64,000 nt of DNA, taken from NCBI RefSeq assembly GCF_004682015.1, contig NZ_SMLM01000001.1:1612001-1676000 (forward strand). The letters are read 5' to 3'. A model generated the notes under the pieces. It had not been told where the DNA came from and made no database searches. It saw only the letters and a list, made by a program, of their open reading frames with translations. The translations under genes were made by a program, and so were the position numbers. This document shows positions 53,563-63,316 of the stretch, one piece after another; the stretch's first letter is position 1; the number at the start of each line of letters is the position of its first letter. Source of the DNA: Ramlibacter henchirensis. GTDB lineage: Bacteria > Pseudomonadota > Gammaproteobacteria > Burkholderiales > Burkholderiaceae_C.

Positions 53563-53594
53563 AAGCCCGTCACGAAGACGGGCTTGGTTTTTTT
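53563..53594 (+). terminator. Intrinsic terminator on the strand opposite to the operon
   Basis: AAGCCCGTC, ACGAA loop, GACGGGCTT, GG, then seven T, read on the plus strand. All neighbouring genes are on the minus strand, where the same hairpin follows an A-run and has no T-run. It would stop antisense transcription toward tRNA-Trp, or on the sense RNA act as a processing hairpin. A second inverted repeat CCGTTTCC/GGAAACGG lies beside it at 53544-53560. Confidence 0.55.
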
Positions 53595-53628
53595 GCTCGC
53601 GCCCTCTCGGGCTCGGGTGCCACTCAGG

Positions 53629-53704
53629 TGGCAGGGGCAGTAGGAATCGAACCTACAACCTTCGGTTTTGGAGACCGACGCTCTGCCAATTGAGCTATAC
53701 CCCT
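53629..53704 (-). tRNA. tRNA-Trp (CCA)
   Basis: 76 nt with encoded CCA. Acceptor AGGGGTA/TGCCCCT, discriminator G, anticodon loop CTCCAAA with anticodon CCA at 53669-53671, T loop TTCGATT. Lies between tuf and secE as in many proteobacteria. Confidence 0.98.
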
Positions 53705-53770
53705 AGGTCCTTTGACGGATTCAACGTCCCCGCTTCGTTGGCACTTCGCGGGGCCGTCCTTCGCGCCTTG

Positions 53771-54961
<1,191 letters not shown>

Positions 54962-55053
54962 TTTTTCGCCTTCCGAAACATCGAATGACCTGGGGATGGA
55001 CCAGCGAGCAAGTGCGCGCTGCTCCGCCCCCTCCGACTAACCAACAACTGACC

Positions 55054-55128
<75 letters not shown>

Positions 55129-55158
55129 GGAATTCTTCCGCCGGGCGCAATCGATCCG

Positions 55159-55232
55159 TGGAGCGGGAGACGGGAATCGAACCCGCGTCATTAGCTTGGA
55201 AGGCTAAGGTTCTACCATTGAACTACTCCCGC
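55159..55232 (-). tRNA. tRNA-Gly (TCC)
   Basis: 74 nt with CCA. Acceptor GCGGGAG/CTCCCGC, anticodon loop CTTCCAA with TCC at 55198-55200, T loop TTCGATT. Between tRNA-Tyr and tRNA-Thr. Confidence 0.98.
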
Positions 55233-55375
55233 ATCGGGCGTGGTTCCTCTGGGCCCCGGGGCGGCCCGGCGGCTCTGCCGCCGGCTTCTCGATCCGCCGG
55301 ACTCATCCGGCCGATCTCCTTCTTCGCTACCACTCGATCTCTTGCACGTTCGCCGGACTTCCTCTGCGGGAAGTC

Positions 55376-55461
55376 TGGTGGAGGAGGTTGGATTCGAACC
55401 AACGTAGGCGTAAGCCAACAGATTTACAGTCTGCCCCCTTTAGCCACTCGGGCACCCCTCC
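55376..55461 (-). tRNA. tRNA-Tyr (GTA)
   Basis: 86-nt class II tRNA with long variable arm and encoded CCA. Acceptor GGAGGGG/CCTCCTCC-type ends, anticodon loop CTGTAAA with GTA at 55425-55427. First gene of the tRNA-tuf-secE-nusG-rpl-rpo cluster. Confidence 0.97.
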
Positions 55462-55473
55462 GGCGAACCTCGA

Positions 55474-55502
55474 AATATACCATGTTTCGGCCGTTCGAAG
55501 CC
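55474..55502 (-). promoter_or_regulatory. Candidate promoter of the tRNA-Tyr/tuf cluster
   Basis: TATATT at 55479-55474 on the minus strand, 13 nt before the tRNA-Tyr 5' end, is a good -10 box. At 17-nt spacing the -35 would be GGCTTC, a weak match. Assigned mainly by position. Confidence 0.3.
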
Positions 55503-55540
55503 CATCGCTGCCACGGCGAGGGCCGCGCCCGGGGCGGCCC

Positions 55541-56290
55541 TCAGCTGAAGAACCCGGGATGTCCGCGGTCCGCAAGCCAGTCGCGGGCCAAGGCGAAATG
55601 GGCGCAGCCGAGGAAGGGCACCGGCGGCCGCGAAGCCGACAGCGGCGACGGGTGATTCGCCTGCAGCACCAGCGCTTGGCGACCGTGTTGCTCGGCCGTC
55701 GCGGTGATCAGCCCGGCCTTCGCCTGTGCGTACGCGCCCCACAGCAGGTACACGCACGGGCTGGCATGCGCCGCCACCTCGGCCAGCAGCGCGTCCGTCA
55801 GCGCTTCCCAGCCTTTCTTCGCGTGGCTGCCGGGCAGCCCGTCCTCGACGGTCAGCACCGCGTTGAGCAGCAGCACGCCCTGCTGGGCCCAGCGCAAGAG
55901 CGAACCGCTGGCCGGCGGCGGCGCCGGGTTCGCACACGCAAGCTCCTTGAAGATGTTTCGCAGCGAGGGGGGCGGCTTCACGCCCGCCGGGACGGAGAAC
56001 GCGAGCCCCTCCGCCTGTCCGGCCCCGTGGTACGGGTCCTGTCCGAGGATGACCGCGTGGACCTGCTCGAGCGGCGTCGTCTCCAGCGCGCGCAGCGGCC
56101 GCGGCGGGTAGATCACCGCGCCGGCCGCGATCCGCTGCCGCAGGAACTCCGTCAGCGCTCTACCCGTTCCACTCGCGAAGAAACGCTCGACCACCGGCTG
56201 CCAGCCGGGCGCCAGCTTCAGGGCAGCCGGTTCCCAGTCGACCAGCTGCGCAGGTGCGGCCGCCTCGAGCGGCAACGACGCCTGGCTCAC
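55541..56290 (-). CDS. ung: Uracil-DNA glycosylase (family 1)
   Basis: 249 residues. Catalytic water-activating motif [20 protein letters not shown] and the leucine-loop motif [12 protein letters not shown] are intact. Removes uracil from DNA in base excision repair. The ATG at 56290 overlaps the trpC stop (ATGA), so it is the distal gene of the trp-linked unit. Confidence 0.97.
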   Translation of the reverse strand: MSQASLPLEAAAPAQLVDWEPAALKLAPGWQPVVERFFASGTGRALTEFLRQRIAAGAVIYPPRPLRALETTPLEQVHAVILGQDPYHGAGQAEGLAFSVPAGVKPPPSLRNIFKELACANPAPPPASGSLLRWAQQGVLLLNAVLTVEDGLPGSHAKKGWEALTDALLAEVAAHASPCVYLLWGAYAQAKAGLITATAEQHGRQALVLQANHPSPLSASRPPVPFLGCAHFALARDWLADRGHPGFFS

Positions 56291-57078
56291 CCGCCGAACA
56301 GCGCCGCCAGCGCCTCGCCGGGCTCCGGCGCGCGCATGAACGCTTCGCCCACGAGGAACGCGTGCACGCCCGCATCGCGCATGCGCCGCACGTCCGCCGG
56401 ACCCAGGATGCCCGACTCCGCGACCAGCAGGCGATCGGCCGGCACGTCCTTGAGCATGCCCAGCGTGGTGTCGAGCGAGACCTCGAACGTGCGCAGGTTG
56501 CGGTTGTTGATGCCCACCAGCGGCGTCTTGAGCTTGAGCGCCCGCTGCAGCTCGGCCGGGTCGTGCACTTCGACCAGCACGGCCATGTCGAGGCCGCGCG
56601 CGATCTGCTCCAGCTCGGCCATCTGCGGGTCATCGAGGCAGGCCGCGATCAGCAGGATGCAGTCCGCACCCATCGCGCGCGACTCGTACACCTGGTACGC
56701 ATCGACCATGAAATCCTTGCGCAGCACCGGCAGGTCGCACGAGGCCCGCGCCTGCTTCAGGTAGTCCGGCCGGCCCTGGAAGAACTGCCGGTCCGTCAGC
56801 ACCGACAGGCAGGCGGCGCCGTGCTCCGCGTAGCTCTGCGCGATGTCTGCCGGGATGAACTCCTCGCGCAGCACGCCCTTGCTCGGGCTGGCCTTCTTGA
56901 TCTCGGCGATCACGGCGCTGCGGCCGGCCGCGATCCTGCGCCGCAGCGCGCCTTCGAAGTCGCGCGTGAGCACGCGGCTCTCGGCGTCCGCGCGCATCTC
57001 CTCCAGCGACACCTTCCGCTTCGCCGCCGCGATCTCCTCGCGCTTGACGGCGACGATCTTGTCGAGGATGTCAGCCAT
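56287..57078 (-). CDS. trpC: Indole-3-glycerol phosphate synthase
   Basis: 263-residue TIM-barrel enzyme of tryptophan synthesis. Active-site blocks [61 protein letters not shown] and [12 protein letters not shown]. Monofunctional (no TrpF part). Starts 3 nt after the trpD stop. Confidence 0.98.
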   Translation of the reverse strand: MADILDKIVAVKREEIAAAKRKVSLEEMRADAESRVLTRDFEGALRRRIAAGRSAVIAEIKKASPSKGVLREEFIPADIAQSYAEHGAACLSVLTDRQFFQGRPDYLKQARASCDLPVLRKDFMVDAYQVYESRAMGADCILLIAACLDDPQMAELEQIARGLDMAVLVEVHDPAELQRALKLKTPLVGINNRNLRTFEVSLDTTLGMLKDVPADRLLVAESGILGPADVRRMRDAGVHAFLVGEAFMRAPEPGEALAALFGG

Positions 57079-57081
57079 GTC

Positions 57082-58113
57082 TCAAGCGGCCAGCTGCTTC
57101 GTCAGCGTGACGAGCCGCTCCATCCGCGACTTCGCCGCGCCGGACGCCACCGCTTCACGCGCACGCTCGATGCCGGCACGGATGTCACCCACCACGTTGG
57201 CCGCGTACAGCGCCACGCCGGCATTGAAGACGACGATGTCGCGGGCCGCGCCGGGCTGGTCGTCCAGCACCGACATCAGCATCGCCCGAGACTGGTCCGC
57301 CGTCTCGACCTTCAGCGCGCGGTTGCTCGCCATCGGCAGGCCGAAGTCCTCGGGATGGATCTCGTACTCGGACACCTGGCCGTCCTTGAGTTCGCCCACC
57401 ATCGTGGCCGCGCCGAGGCTGACTTCGTCCATGCCGTCGCGGCCGTAGACCACCATCGCGTGCTCCGTGCCCAGCCGCTGCAGCGCCCGCACCTGGATGC
57501 CGACCAGGTCCGGGTGGAAGACGCCCATCAGGATGTTGGGCGCGCCCGCGGGATTGGTCAGCGGCCCCAGGATGTTGAAGATGGTGCGCACGCCCAGCTC
57601 CTTGCGCACGGGCGCGACGTTCTTCATCGCCGGATGGTGGTTGGGCGCGAACATGAAGCCGATGCCCACTTCCTGCACGCAGCGCGCGATCGCTTCGGGT
57701 GCCAGGTTGATGTTCACGCCCAGGCTCTCCAGCACGTCGGCGCTGCCGGACTTGCTCGACACGCTGCGCCCGCCGTGCTTGCTCACCTTCGCGCCGGCCG
57801 CGGCGGCCACGAACATCGAGCAGGTCGAGATGTTGAAGGTGTGCGAGCCGTCGCCACCGGTGCCGACGATGTCCACCAGGTTCTTCTTGTCCGCGATGTG
57901 CACCTTGGTGGAGAACTCGCGCATCACCTCGGCGGCCGCGGTGATCTCGCCGATGGTTTCCTTCTTCACGCGCAGGCCCGTGATCAGGGCGGCCGTCATG
58001 ACGGGCGACAGCTCGCCGCTCATGATGAGCCGCACGATCTTGAGCATCTCGTCGTGGAAGATCTCGCGGTGTTCGATGGTGCGCTGAAGCGCTTCCTGGG
58101 GCGTGATGGGCAT
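57082..58113 (-). CDS. trpD: Anthranilate phosphoribosyltransferase
   Basis: 343 residues. PRPP/Mg motifs [17 protein letters not shown] and [19 protein letters not shown]; the N-terminal helical domain starts [21 protein letters not shown]. Transfers phosphoribose to anthranilate. ATG at 58113 follows the LysE-family stop by 14 nt; the frame is open upstream only inside that gene. Confidence 0.98.
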   Translation of the reverse strand: MPITPQEALQRTIEHREIFHDEMLKIVRLIMSGELSPVMTAALITGLRVKKETIGEITAAAEVMREFSTKVHIADKKNLVDIVGTGGDGSHTFNISTCSMFVAAAAGAKVSKHGGRSVSSKSGSADVLESLGVNINLAPEAIARCVQEVGIGFMFAPNHHPAMKNVAPVRKELGVRTIFNILGPLTNPAGAPNILMGVFHPDLVGIQVRALQRLGTEHAMVVYGRDGMDEVSLGAATMVGELKDGQVSEYEIHPEDFGLPMASNRALKVETADQSRAMLMSVLDDQPGAARDIVVFNAGVALYAANVVGDIRAGIERAREAVASGAAKSRMERLVTLTKQLAA

Positions 58114-58127
58114 GGGCCTCTCCTCGG

Positions 58128-58778
58128 TCAGCGGGACGGATTGTCGGACAGCGCCAGGCGCGCGCCGAAAGCGATGAACATGGCGCCGGCGGCGCGGTCC
58201 AGCCAGTGCATGCCGCGCTGCACGGCGTCGCGGCGCGCCATCCAGGCCGCGGCCAGCGCCCAGCCGGAATTCACCGGGATGCTGTTGATGTTGAACAGCA
58301 CGCCCAGCAGCACGAAGGCGGTCGCCTTGTCCGTCGCGTCGGGCGCGATGAACTGCGGCACGAAGGCCAGGAAGAAGATCGCCACCTTGGGGTTGAGCAC
58401 GTTGGTCCAGAAGCCGCCCAGGAACACGGCGCCCAAACGCGAGGCCGGCTCGGACCGGGCAAGCGCCTGCAGGTCCGCGACCTGCCGCGGCGGCGCCGCG
58501 ACCAGCAGCTTCACGCCGATCCACACCAGGTAGACCGCACCGATCCACTTGAGGAGGGTGAACGCTGTCGCCGATGCGGCCAGCAGCGCCCCCACGCCCA
58601 GCGCAGCGGCGAAGACATGCACGAAGCACCCCGCCGTGATGCCCAGGCCCGCGACGATGCCGGCGCGCGCGCCCGAGCGCAGCGCGTTGGTGACGATGTA
58701 GAGGACGTCCGGGCCCGGCGTGAGGTTCAGCAGCCAGCCGGCGGCGATGAAGATCAGCAGCTGCTGCGGGTCCGGCAT
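58128..58778 (-). CDS. LysE/RhtB family amino acid exporter
   Basis: 216 residues with about six membrane helices. The family start [22 protein letters not shown] and the loop [19 protein letters not shown] are diagnostic. Exports amino acids such as threonine or homoserine lactones. It sits 8 nt downstream of a threonine aldolase gene and before trpD, so a threonine-linked role is plausible but not shown. Confidence 0.92.
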   Translation of the reverse strand: MPDPQQLLIFIAAGWLLNLTPGPDVLYIVTNALRSGARAGIVAGLGITAGCFVHVFAAALGVGALLAASATAFTLLKWIGAVYLVWIGVKLLVAAPPRQVADLQALARSEPASRLGAVFLGGFWTNVLNPKVAIFFLAFVPQFIAPDATDKATAFVLLGVLFNINSIPVNSGWALAAAWMARRDAVQRGMHWLDRAAGAMFIAFGARLALSDNPSR

Positions 58779-58786
58779 GGCGTGGC

Positions 58787-59836
58787 TCAGGCCTTGAAGA
58801 AGCGGCGGAAGGCGGCGATCGCGCGATCGACACCGGCTTCGTCGACATCGAGGTGCGTGACGAACCGCAGCCGGTACAGGCCAGTGGCGAGGACGCCCTC
58901 GCTTCTCAACGCCTCGATCAGCGCCGGCCCGCGCTCGCGCGCCACGCCGGTGAGATCGACGAACACGATGTTGGTCTGCGGCGCTTCGACCTGCACGCCG
59001 TCGATGCCGGCCATGCCCTTCGCCAGACGTGCGGCCAGCGCGTGATCCCGCGCCAGCCGCTCGACGTGGTGGTCCAGCGCGTGCGACGCCGCAGCCGCCA
59101 GCATCCCCGCCTGCCGCATCCCGCCGCCCGCCATCTTGCGGATGCGACGCGCCCGCGCGATGAGGTCCTTCGAGCCGCACAGCGCGGAGCCGGCCGGCGT
59201 GCCCAGGCCCTTGCTGAAGCAGATCGACACGGAATCGAAGTGCTGCGCGATCCGCCGCGCTGCCGCCTGCGCCCCGCCGCCGTCACGCGCCGCGACTTCG
59301 ACGGCTGCGTTGAACAGCCTGGCTCCATCGAGATGGGTGGCGAGCCCGCGCTTGCGTGCGAGCCCGGTGGCCTGCTCGATCCACGAGAGCGGCATCACCT
59401 TGCCGCCGAGCGTGTTCTCCAGCGCCAGCAGCCGCGTGCGCGCGAAGTGCGGGTCGTCCGGCTTGATCGCCGCGTCAATGGCCTCCAGCGCCAGCGTGCC
59501 GTCCGGCTGGTGGTCCAGCGGCTGCGGCTGCACGCTGCCGAACACCGCCGCCCCGCCGCCTTCCCAGCGGTAGCAATGCTGGAACTGGCCGACGATGTAC
59601 TCGTCGCCGCGCTGGCAATGCGAGAGCACGGCGCACAGGTTGCTCTGCGTGCCCGTCGGCATGAACAGCGCCGCCTCGAAACCGAGCATCGCGGCGATCT
59701 TTTCCTGCAGCGCATTGACGCTGGGATCGTCGCCGAACACGTCGTCGCCCAGCGGCGCCGTCATCATGGCCTCGCGCATCGCCGCGGTCGGCCGCGTGAC
59801 GGTGTCGCTGCGCAGGTCGACAAGCGCCGCGCTCAT
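58787..59836 (-). CDS. ltaE: Low-specificity L-threonine aldolase
   Basis: 349-residue PLP enzyme (fold type I) cleaving threonine or allo-threonine to glycine and acetaldehyde. N-terminus [33 protein letters not shown], and PLP lysine in [18 protein letters not shown]. The ATG at 59836 overlaps the trpG stop (ATGA), placing it inside the trp cluster although it has no role in tryptophan synthesis. Confidence 0.93.
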   Translation of the reverse strand: MSAALVDLRSDTVTRPTAAMREAMMTAPLGDDVFGDDPSVNALQEKIAAMLGFEAALFMPTGTQSNLCAVLSHCQRGDEYIVGQFQHCYRWEGGGAAVFGSVQPQPLDHQPDGTLALEAIDAAIKPDDPHFARTRLLALENTLGGKVMPLSWIEQATGLARKRGLATHLDGARLFNAAVEVAARDGGGAQAAARRIAQHFDSVSICFSKGLGTPAGSALCGSKDLIARARRIRKMAGGGMRQAGMLAAAASHALDHHVERLARDHALAARLAKGMAGIDGVQVEAPQTNIVFVDLTGVARERGPALIEALRSEGVLATGLYRLRFVTHLDVDEAGVDRAIAAFRRFFKA

Positions 59837-60402
59837 GCCTGCTCCAGGAAGTTCTTCAGCATCGCGTGCCCATGCTCGGTGAGGATGGATTCGGGATGGA
59901 ACTGAACGCCCTGGATCGGCAGCTCCCGGTGGCGCACGCCCATGATCTCGCCGTCGTCGGTCCAGGCGGTCGTCTCCAGCTCGGGCGGGCAGCTGTCCTT
60001 TTCGATAGCCAGCGAGTGGTAGCGGTTGACCGTGAAGCGTTCCGGCAGCCCCGCGAAGACGCCTTGCCGCGTCGTCGTGATCTCGCTGGTCTTGCCGTGC
60101 ATCAGCTGCGCCGCCCGCACGATCTTTCCGCCAAACGCGGCGCCGATGCTCTGGTGCCCCAGGCACACGCCCAGGATCGGCAGCTTGCCGGCGAAGTGGC
60201 GGATCGCCGCGACCGAGATGCCCGCTTCGGCGGGCGAGCAAGGCCCGGGCGACACGACCAGCCGGTCGGGCGATCGCGCGGCGATGCCCTCAACCGTGAT
60301 CTCGTCGTTGCGAAACACCTCCACCTGCGCGCCCAGTTCGCCGAAGTACTGCACCAGGTTGTAGGTGAAGCTGTCGTAGTTGTCGATCATCAGGAGTTTC
60401 AT
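59833..60402 (-). CDS. trpG: Anthranilate synthase component II (glutamine amidotransferase)
   Basis: 189-residue class I amidotransferase. Opening [18 protein letters not shown], nucleophile Cys in [16 protein letters not shown], His-Glu in [14 protein letters not shown]. Supplies ammonia to TrpE. The first 113 nt are also covered, in another frame, by the readthrough tail of the GxxExxY ORF. Confidence 0.98.
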   Translation of the reverse strand: MKLLMIDNYDSFTYNLVQYFGELGAQVEVFRNDEITVEGIAARSPDRLVVSPGPCSPAEAGISVAAIRHFAGKLPILGVCLGHQSIGAAFGGKIVRAAQLMHGKTSEITTTRQGVFAGLPERFTVNRYHSLAIEKDSCPPELETTAWTDDGEIMGVRHRELPIQGVQFHPESILTEHGHAMLKNFLEQA

Positions 60403-60847
60403 GCGCGTTCCTTCGAGAGGGGGGAACAGCCGTACGCAGAAAGCGCGGAAAGCGCGCAGAAAACGCCGACCAGAGGTTGTTCACCACGCGATGGACACCT
60501 CTGGTGACCTGGAACTCGTTGAAGTTGATCAGCAATCCGAGCTTCAGATTGCTGAGGCGGAGGTACGAGAGCAGCTGGGCCTTGTGGGTTACCAGCAGCG
60601 TGTCGACCGCCTTGAGTTCCACGATCACCGACGATTCGACGATGAAGTCCGCACGGTAGCCCACGCCGATGGGCGTGTCCTTGTAATTCGTGTGAATCGG
60701 GACCTCGCGAGCAAACGACAGCCCTTGCAGCTCCAGTTCGCGAGCGAATGCTGCGGCATAGGCCCTCTCGAGCAGCCCGTGACCGAGCACCCTCTGGACC
60801 TCCACGGCCGCACCGATGATCGACCGACTCAGAATCTGGTTTTCCAT
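60290..60847 (-). CDS. GxxExxY family protein (PD-(D/E)XK nuclease fold), C-terminal readthrough
   Basis: 185 residues. The conserved domain covers residues 1-125: GxxExxY is GLLERAY at 24-30 and the nuclease-type core is Asp67 (RADF), Glu77 and Lys79 (VELKA). The family normally ends near VVNNL (residue 125); here 60 further residues are encoded by the left CGCAGAAA-type repeat and then by trpG sequence in another frame. The biological function of the family is unknown. It is inserted between trpE and trpG with repeats at both ends and has no clear ribosome site. Confidence 0.75.
   Translation of the reverse strand: MENQILSRSIIGAAVEVQRVLGHGLLERAYAAAFARELELQGLSFAREVPIHTNYKDTPIGVGYRADFIVESSVIVELKAVDTLLVTHKAQLLSYLRLSNLKLGLLINFNEFQVTRGVHRVVNNLWSAFSARFPRFLRTAVPPSRRNAHETPDDRQLRQLHLQPGAVLRRTGRAGGGVSQRRDHG
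60430..60464 (+). repeat. Left inverted repeat of the GxxExxY cassette
   Basis: Starts with CCGTACGCAGA (60430-60440), then AAGCGCGGAAAGCGCGCAG-like units. The 11-nt terminus is the exact inverted copy of 60886-60896. Confidence 0.7.
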
Positions 60848-60851
60848 CCAC

Positions 60852-60896
60852 GCATTTCTGCGCTTTCTGCGTTCTTTCTGCGTCCTCTGCGTACGG
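60852..60896 (-). repeat. Right inverted repeat of the GxxExxY cassette
   Basis: On the minus strand it begins CCGTACGCAGA (60896-60886) and continues as GGACGCAGAAAGAACGCAG and further CGCAGAAA units, ending 5 nt before the GxxExxY ATG. Four CGCAGA units with 8-12 nt spacing are visible. Confidence 0.7.
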
Positions 60897-60913
60897 GAGT
60901 CCGCTTCCGGGCT

Positions 60914-62413
60914 TCATTCCAGCCCCTCCTCGACCAGCTCCGATGCCCGCAACAACGCGCGGGCCTTGGCTTCGGTTTCCTTCCATTCCAGCTCCGGCAC
61001 AGAGTCGGCCACCACACCCGCGGCCGCCTGCACGTAGAGCGTCTGGTCCTTGACGATGCCGGTGCGGATCGCGATGGCCACGTCCATGTCGCCCGCGTAG
61101 CTGAGGTAGCCGCAAGCACCGCCGTACAGGCCGCGCTTGCTGGGCTCGAGCTGGTCGATCAGCTCCATCGCATGCACCTTGGGCGCGCCCGTCAGCGTGC
61201 CCGCGGGGAAAGTCGCCTTCAGCACGTCGATGCTGGTCATGCCTTCGTTCAGCAGGCCCTCGACGTTGCTCACGATGTGCATCACGTGGCTGTATCGCTC
61301 GACCGCGAACGCCTCCGTCACCTTCACGCTGCCGGTCTTCGCGATGCGGCCGATGTCGTTGCGGGCCAGGTCGATCAGCATCACGTGCTCGGCCCGCTCC
61401 TTGGGGTCGTTCACCAGCTCCTGCTCGACGGTCTTGTCCAGCTCCGGCGTGGCGCCGCGCGGCCGCGTGCCTGCGAGCGGCCGGATCGTCACCTTCTGGC
61501 CCTCGGGGGTCTGCTCCTGGCGCACCAGGATCTCCGGCGAGGCGCCCACGACCTGGAACTCGCCGAAGTCGTAGTAGTACATGTAGGGGCTGGGATTGAG
61601 CGACCGCAGCGCGCGGTACAGCGACAGCGGCGACTCGGTGTAGCGCTTCTTGATGCGCTGCCCGACCTGCACCTGCATGAAGTCGCCGGCGGCGATCAGC
61701 TCCTTGGCGCGGTCGACGGCCTTGAGGTAGTCGGCTTTCGAGAACTCGCGTTCGGTCGGGAAGGTCTGGGTCTGGCGCACCTGCGGCGCGCTGACGGAAT
61801 ACTTCAGAAGGTCCTTGAGCTCACGCAGCCGCTTCTTCGAATTGCTGTAGGCCTCGGGTCGACTCGGGTCGGCGTAGACGATCAGGTAGAGCTTGCCCGA
61901 CAGGTTGTCGATGACCGCCAGTTCCTCGCATTGCAGCAGCAGGATGTCGGGGCAGCCCAGCGTGTCGGGCGGGCAGGTCTTCTCCAGCTTCTTCTCGATG
62001 TAGCGGACGACGTCATAGCCGAAGTAGCCGGCCAGTCCGCCGCAAAAGCGCGGCAAGCCGGGGCGCAGCGCCACCTTGAAGCGCTTCTGGTACTCGGCGA
62101 CGAAGTCCAGCGGATTGCCGCGGACTCGCTCGATCACCTGTCCATCCGTCACAACTTCCGTGGCCGCGTCGGCGCCGAAGCCGGTGGCGCGCAGCAGCGT
62201 GCGCGCGGGCAGGCCGATGAAGCTGTAGCGGCCGAAGCGCTCGCCGCCGACGACGGATTCCAGCAGGAAGCTGTACTTGCCGTTGCCCTTGGCATGCGCC
62301 AGCTTCAGGTAGAGGGAAAGCGGGGTCTCGAGGTCGGCGAAGGCTTCCGCAATGAGGGGGATGCGGTTGAAGCCCTGCAGTGCCAGGCTCTTGAATTCGA
62401 GTTCGGTGATCAC
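60914..62413 (-). CDS. trpE: Anthranilate synthase component I, GTG start
   Basis: 499 residues converting chorismate to anthranilate with TrpG. N-terminal feedback region around LETPLSLYLKLAHAKGNGKY; catalytic core with SPEILVR, RPLAGTRPRGATPELD, LIDLARNDIGRIA and TFPAGTLTGAPKVHAMELID. The start is GTG at 62413 with GGAGG at 62421-62425, 7 nt upstream. It is preceded by the putative Trp leader at 62510-62593. Confidence 0.98.
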   Translation of the reverse strand: MITELEFKSLALQGFNRIPLIAEAFADLETPLSLYLKLAHAKGNGKYSFLLESVVGGERFGRYSFIGLPARTLLRATGFGADAATEVVTDGQVIERVRGNPLDFVAEYQKRFKVALRPGLPRFCGGLAGYFGYDVVRYIEKKLEKTCPPDTLGCPDILLLQCEELAVIDNLSGKLYLIVYADPSRPEAYSNSKKRLRELKDLLKYSVSAPQVRQTQTFPTEREFSKADYLKAVDRAKELIAAGDFMQVQVGQRIKKRYTESPLSLYRALRSLNPSPYMYYYDFGEFQVVGASPEILVRQEQTPEGQKVTIRPLAGTRPRGATPELDKTVEQELVNDPKERAEHVMLIDLARNDIGRIAKTGSVKVTEAFAVERYSHVMHIVSNVEGLLNEGMTSIDVLKATFPAGTLTGAPKVHAMELIDQLEPSKRGLYGGACGYLSYAGDMDVAIAIRTGIVKDQTLYVQAAAGVVADSVPELEWKETEAKARALLRASELVEEGLE

Positions 62414-62466
62414 GGGTGAGCCTCCACAAGCTCATGCGGCGCGGGCCGCTTTCTTTGAATCTGGAT

Positions 62467-62506
62467 GTCCCGGGGGCCGGGACGCGGGGCACGGGCTGCC
62501 CCGTGC
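62467..62506 (-). promoter_or_regulatory. Putative trp attenuator: two tandem perfect hairpins
   Basis: Downstream of the Trp leader ORF the minus strand forms GCACGGG/CCCGTGC with a 4-nt loop (62506-62489) and then GTCCCGG/CCGGGAC with a 3-nt loop (62483-62467). They begin 3 nt after the leader stop codon and lie 53 nt before trpE. No U-run follows the second stem, so control may be by translation or by a non-canonical terminator. Confidence 0.5.
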
Positions 62507-62509
62507 AGA

Positions 62510-62593
62510 TCAGGAACGCACGTCGACAGGCTTGCGCCAGGGCCAGGCTCCCCGGCCGGAGCAACCTGTGATGGTGGTGCGGTGGATGAACAT
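62510..62593 (-). CDS. trpL: Putative Trp leader peptide
   Basis: 27 codons: ATG at 62593, stop TGA at 62510. Starts MFIHRTTITGCSG and contains Trp-Pro-Trp encoded by TGG-CCC-TGG at 62545-62537, followed by a basic tail. Two of 27 codons being the rarest amino acid, directly before trpE and two hairpins, is the classical attenuation design. The -10 box TACACT ends 8 nt before the ATG, so translation would be leaderless or nearly so; no Shine-Dalgarno is seen. Confidence 0.6.
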   Translation of the reverse strand: MFIHRTTITGCSGRGAWPWRKPVDVRS

Positions 62594-62601
62594 CGCGGAC
62601 G

Positions 62602-62607
62602 AGTGTA
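62602..62607 (-). promoter_or_regulatory. -10 box of the putative trp promoter
   Basis: TACACT on the minus strand (62607-62602). The -35 region at 17-nt spacing is weak (TTCGCG). Expected transcription start is about 62595, immediately before the leader ATG at 62593. Confidence 0.45.
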
Positions 62608-62710
62608 GCAAAGGCGACGCCGGGCGCGAAAACCCGAATGCGATCGCCCCCAGCTGAACAACAATCTAACCAAAGCGAACGACCGTTCTTTTTTTGTCTC
62701 TGGAGATCCG

Positions 62711-63316
62711 ATGAATCGATTCCGCACCCTTGCCCTGGGCCTCGCCGTGCTCACGCTCGCCGCCGCCGTCCAAGCGCAGCCCGTCACGCTGTCCGGCATC
62801 AGGTTCGACGAAGCGGCCGATGTGCGCGGCGCCCGGCTGCAGCTCAATGGCGCAGGCGTGCGCTACAAGGCCGTGTTCAAGGTCTATGCCGCCGGGCTGT
62901 ACCTGCCAAAGAAAGCCGCCAGCCCGGAAGAAGTGCTGGCCATGCCGGGCGCCAAGCGCATCAGCATCACCATGCTGCGCGAGATCGACTCGTCCGAGTT
63001 CGGCAAGATGTTCGCGCGCGGCATGGAGGACAACATGGACCGGTCCGCGTTCTCCAGGCTCGTGCCGGGCGTGCTGCGAATGAGCCAGATCTTCAGCGAC
63101 CACAAGCGGCTCCATCCCGGCGACGCGATCCTGATCGACTGGGTGCCCGGCACCGGCGCCGTGGTCACCGTCAAGGGCGTGCCGCAGGGCGAGCCTTTCA
63201 AGGAGCCGGAGTTCTTCAATGCGCTGCTGCGCATCTGGATCGGCCAGAACCCCGCCGACTGGAAGCTCAAGGACGCCTTGCTCGGCAAGGCTGCGGCGGC
63301 AGGACAGGGCGCCTAG
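62711..63316 (+). CDS. Chalcone isomerase-like periplasmic protein
   Basis: 201 residues with a signal peptide (FRTLALGLAVLTLAAAVQA). The body matches the chalcone-isomerase-like family: GVRYKAVFKVYAAGLYLPKK, ISITMLREIDSSEFGKMFARG and YWxxx-type C-terminus (FFNALLRIWIGQNPADWKLKDALLG). Bacterial members are secreted, of unknown role and not shown to have isomerase activity. GGAG lies 6 nt before the ATG. Overlaps gph tail-to-tail by 4 nt. Confidence 0.88.
   Translation: MNRFRTLALGLAVLTLAAAVQAQPVTLSGIRFDEAADVRGARLQLNGAGVRYKAVFKVYAAGLYLPKKAASPEEVLAMPGAKRISITMLREIDSSEFGKMFARGMEDNMDRSAFSRLVPGVLRMSQIFSDHKRLHPGDAILIDWVPGTGAVVTVKGVPQGEPFKEPEFFNALLRIWIGQNPADWKLKDALLGKAAAAGQGA

Noticed and set aside
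60430..60896. CGCAGAAA units as a CRISPR or simple satellite
   Set aside because: Units are short, irregularly spaced, lack unique spacers and face inward from both ends of one gene.
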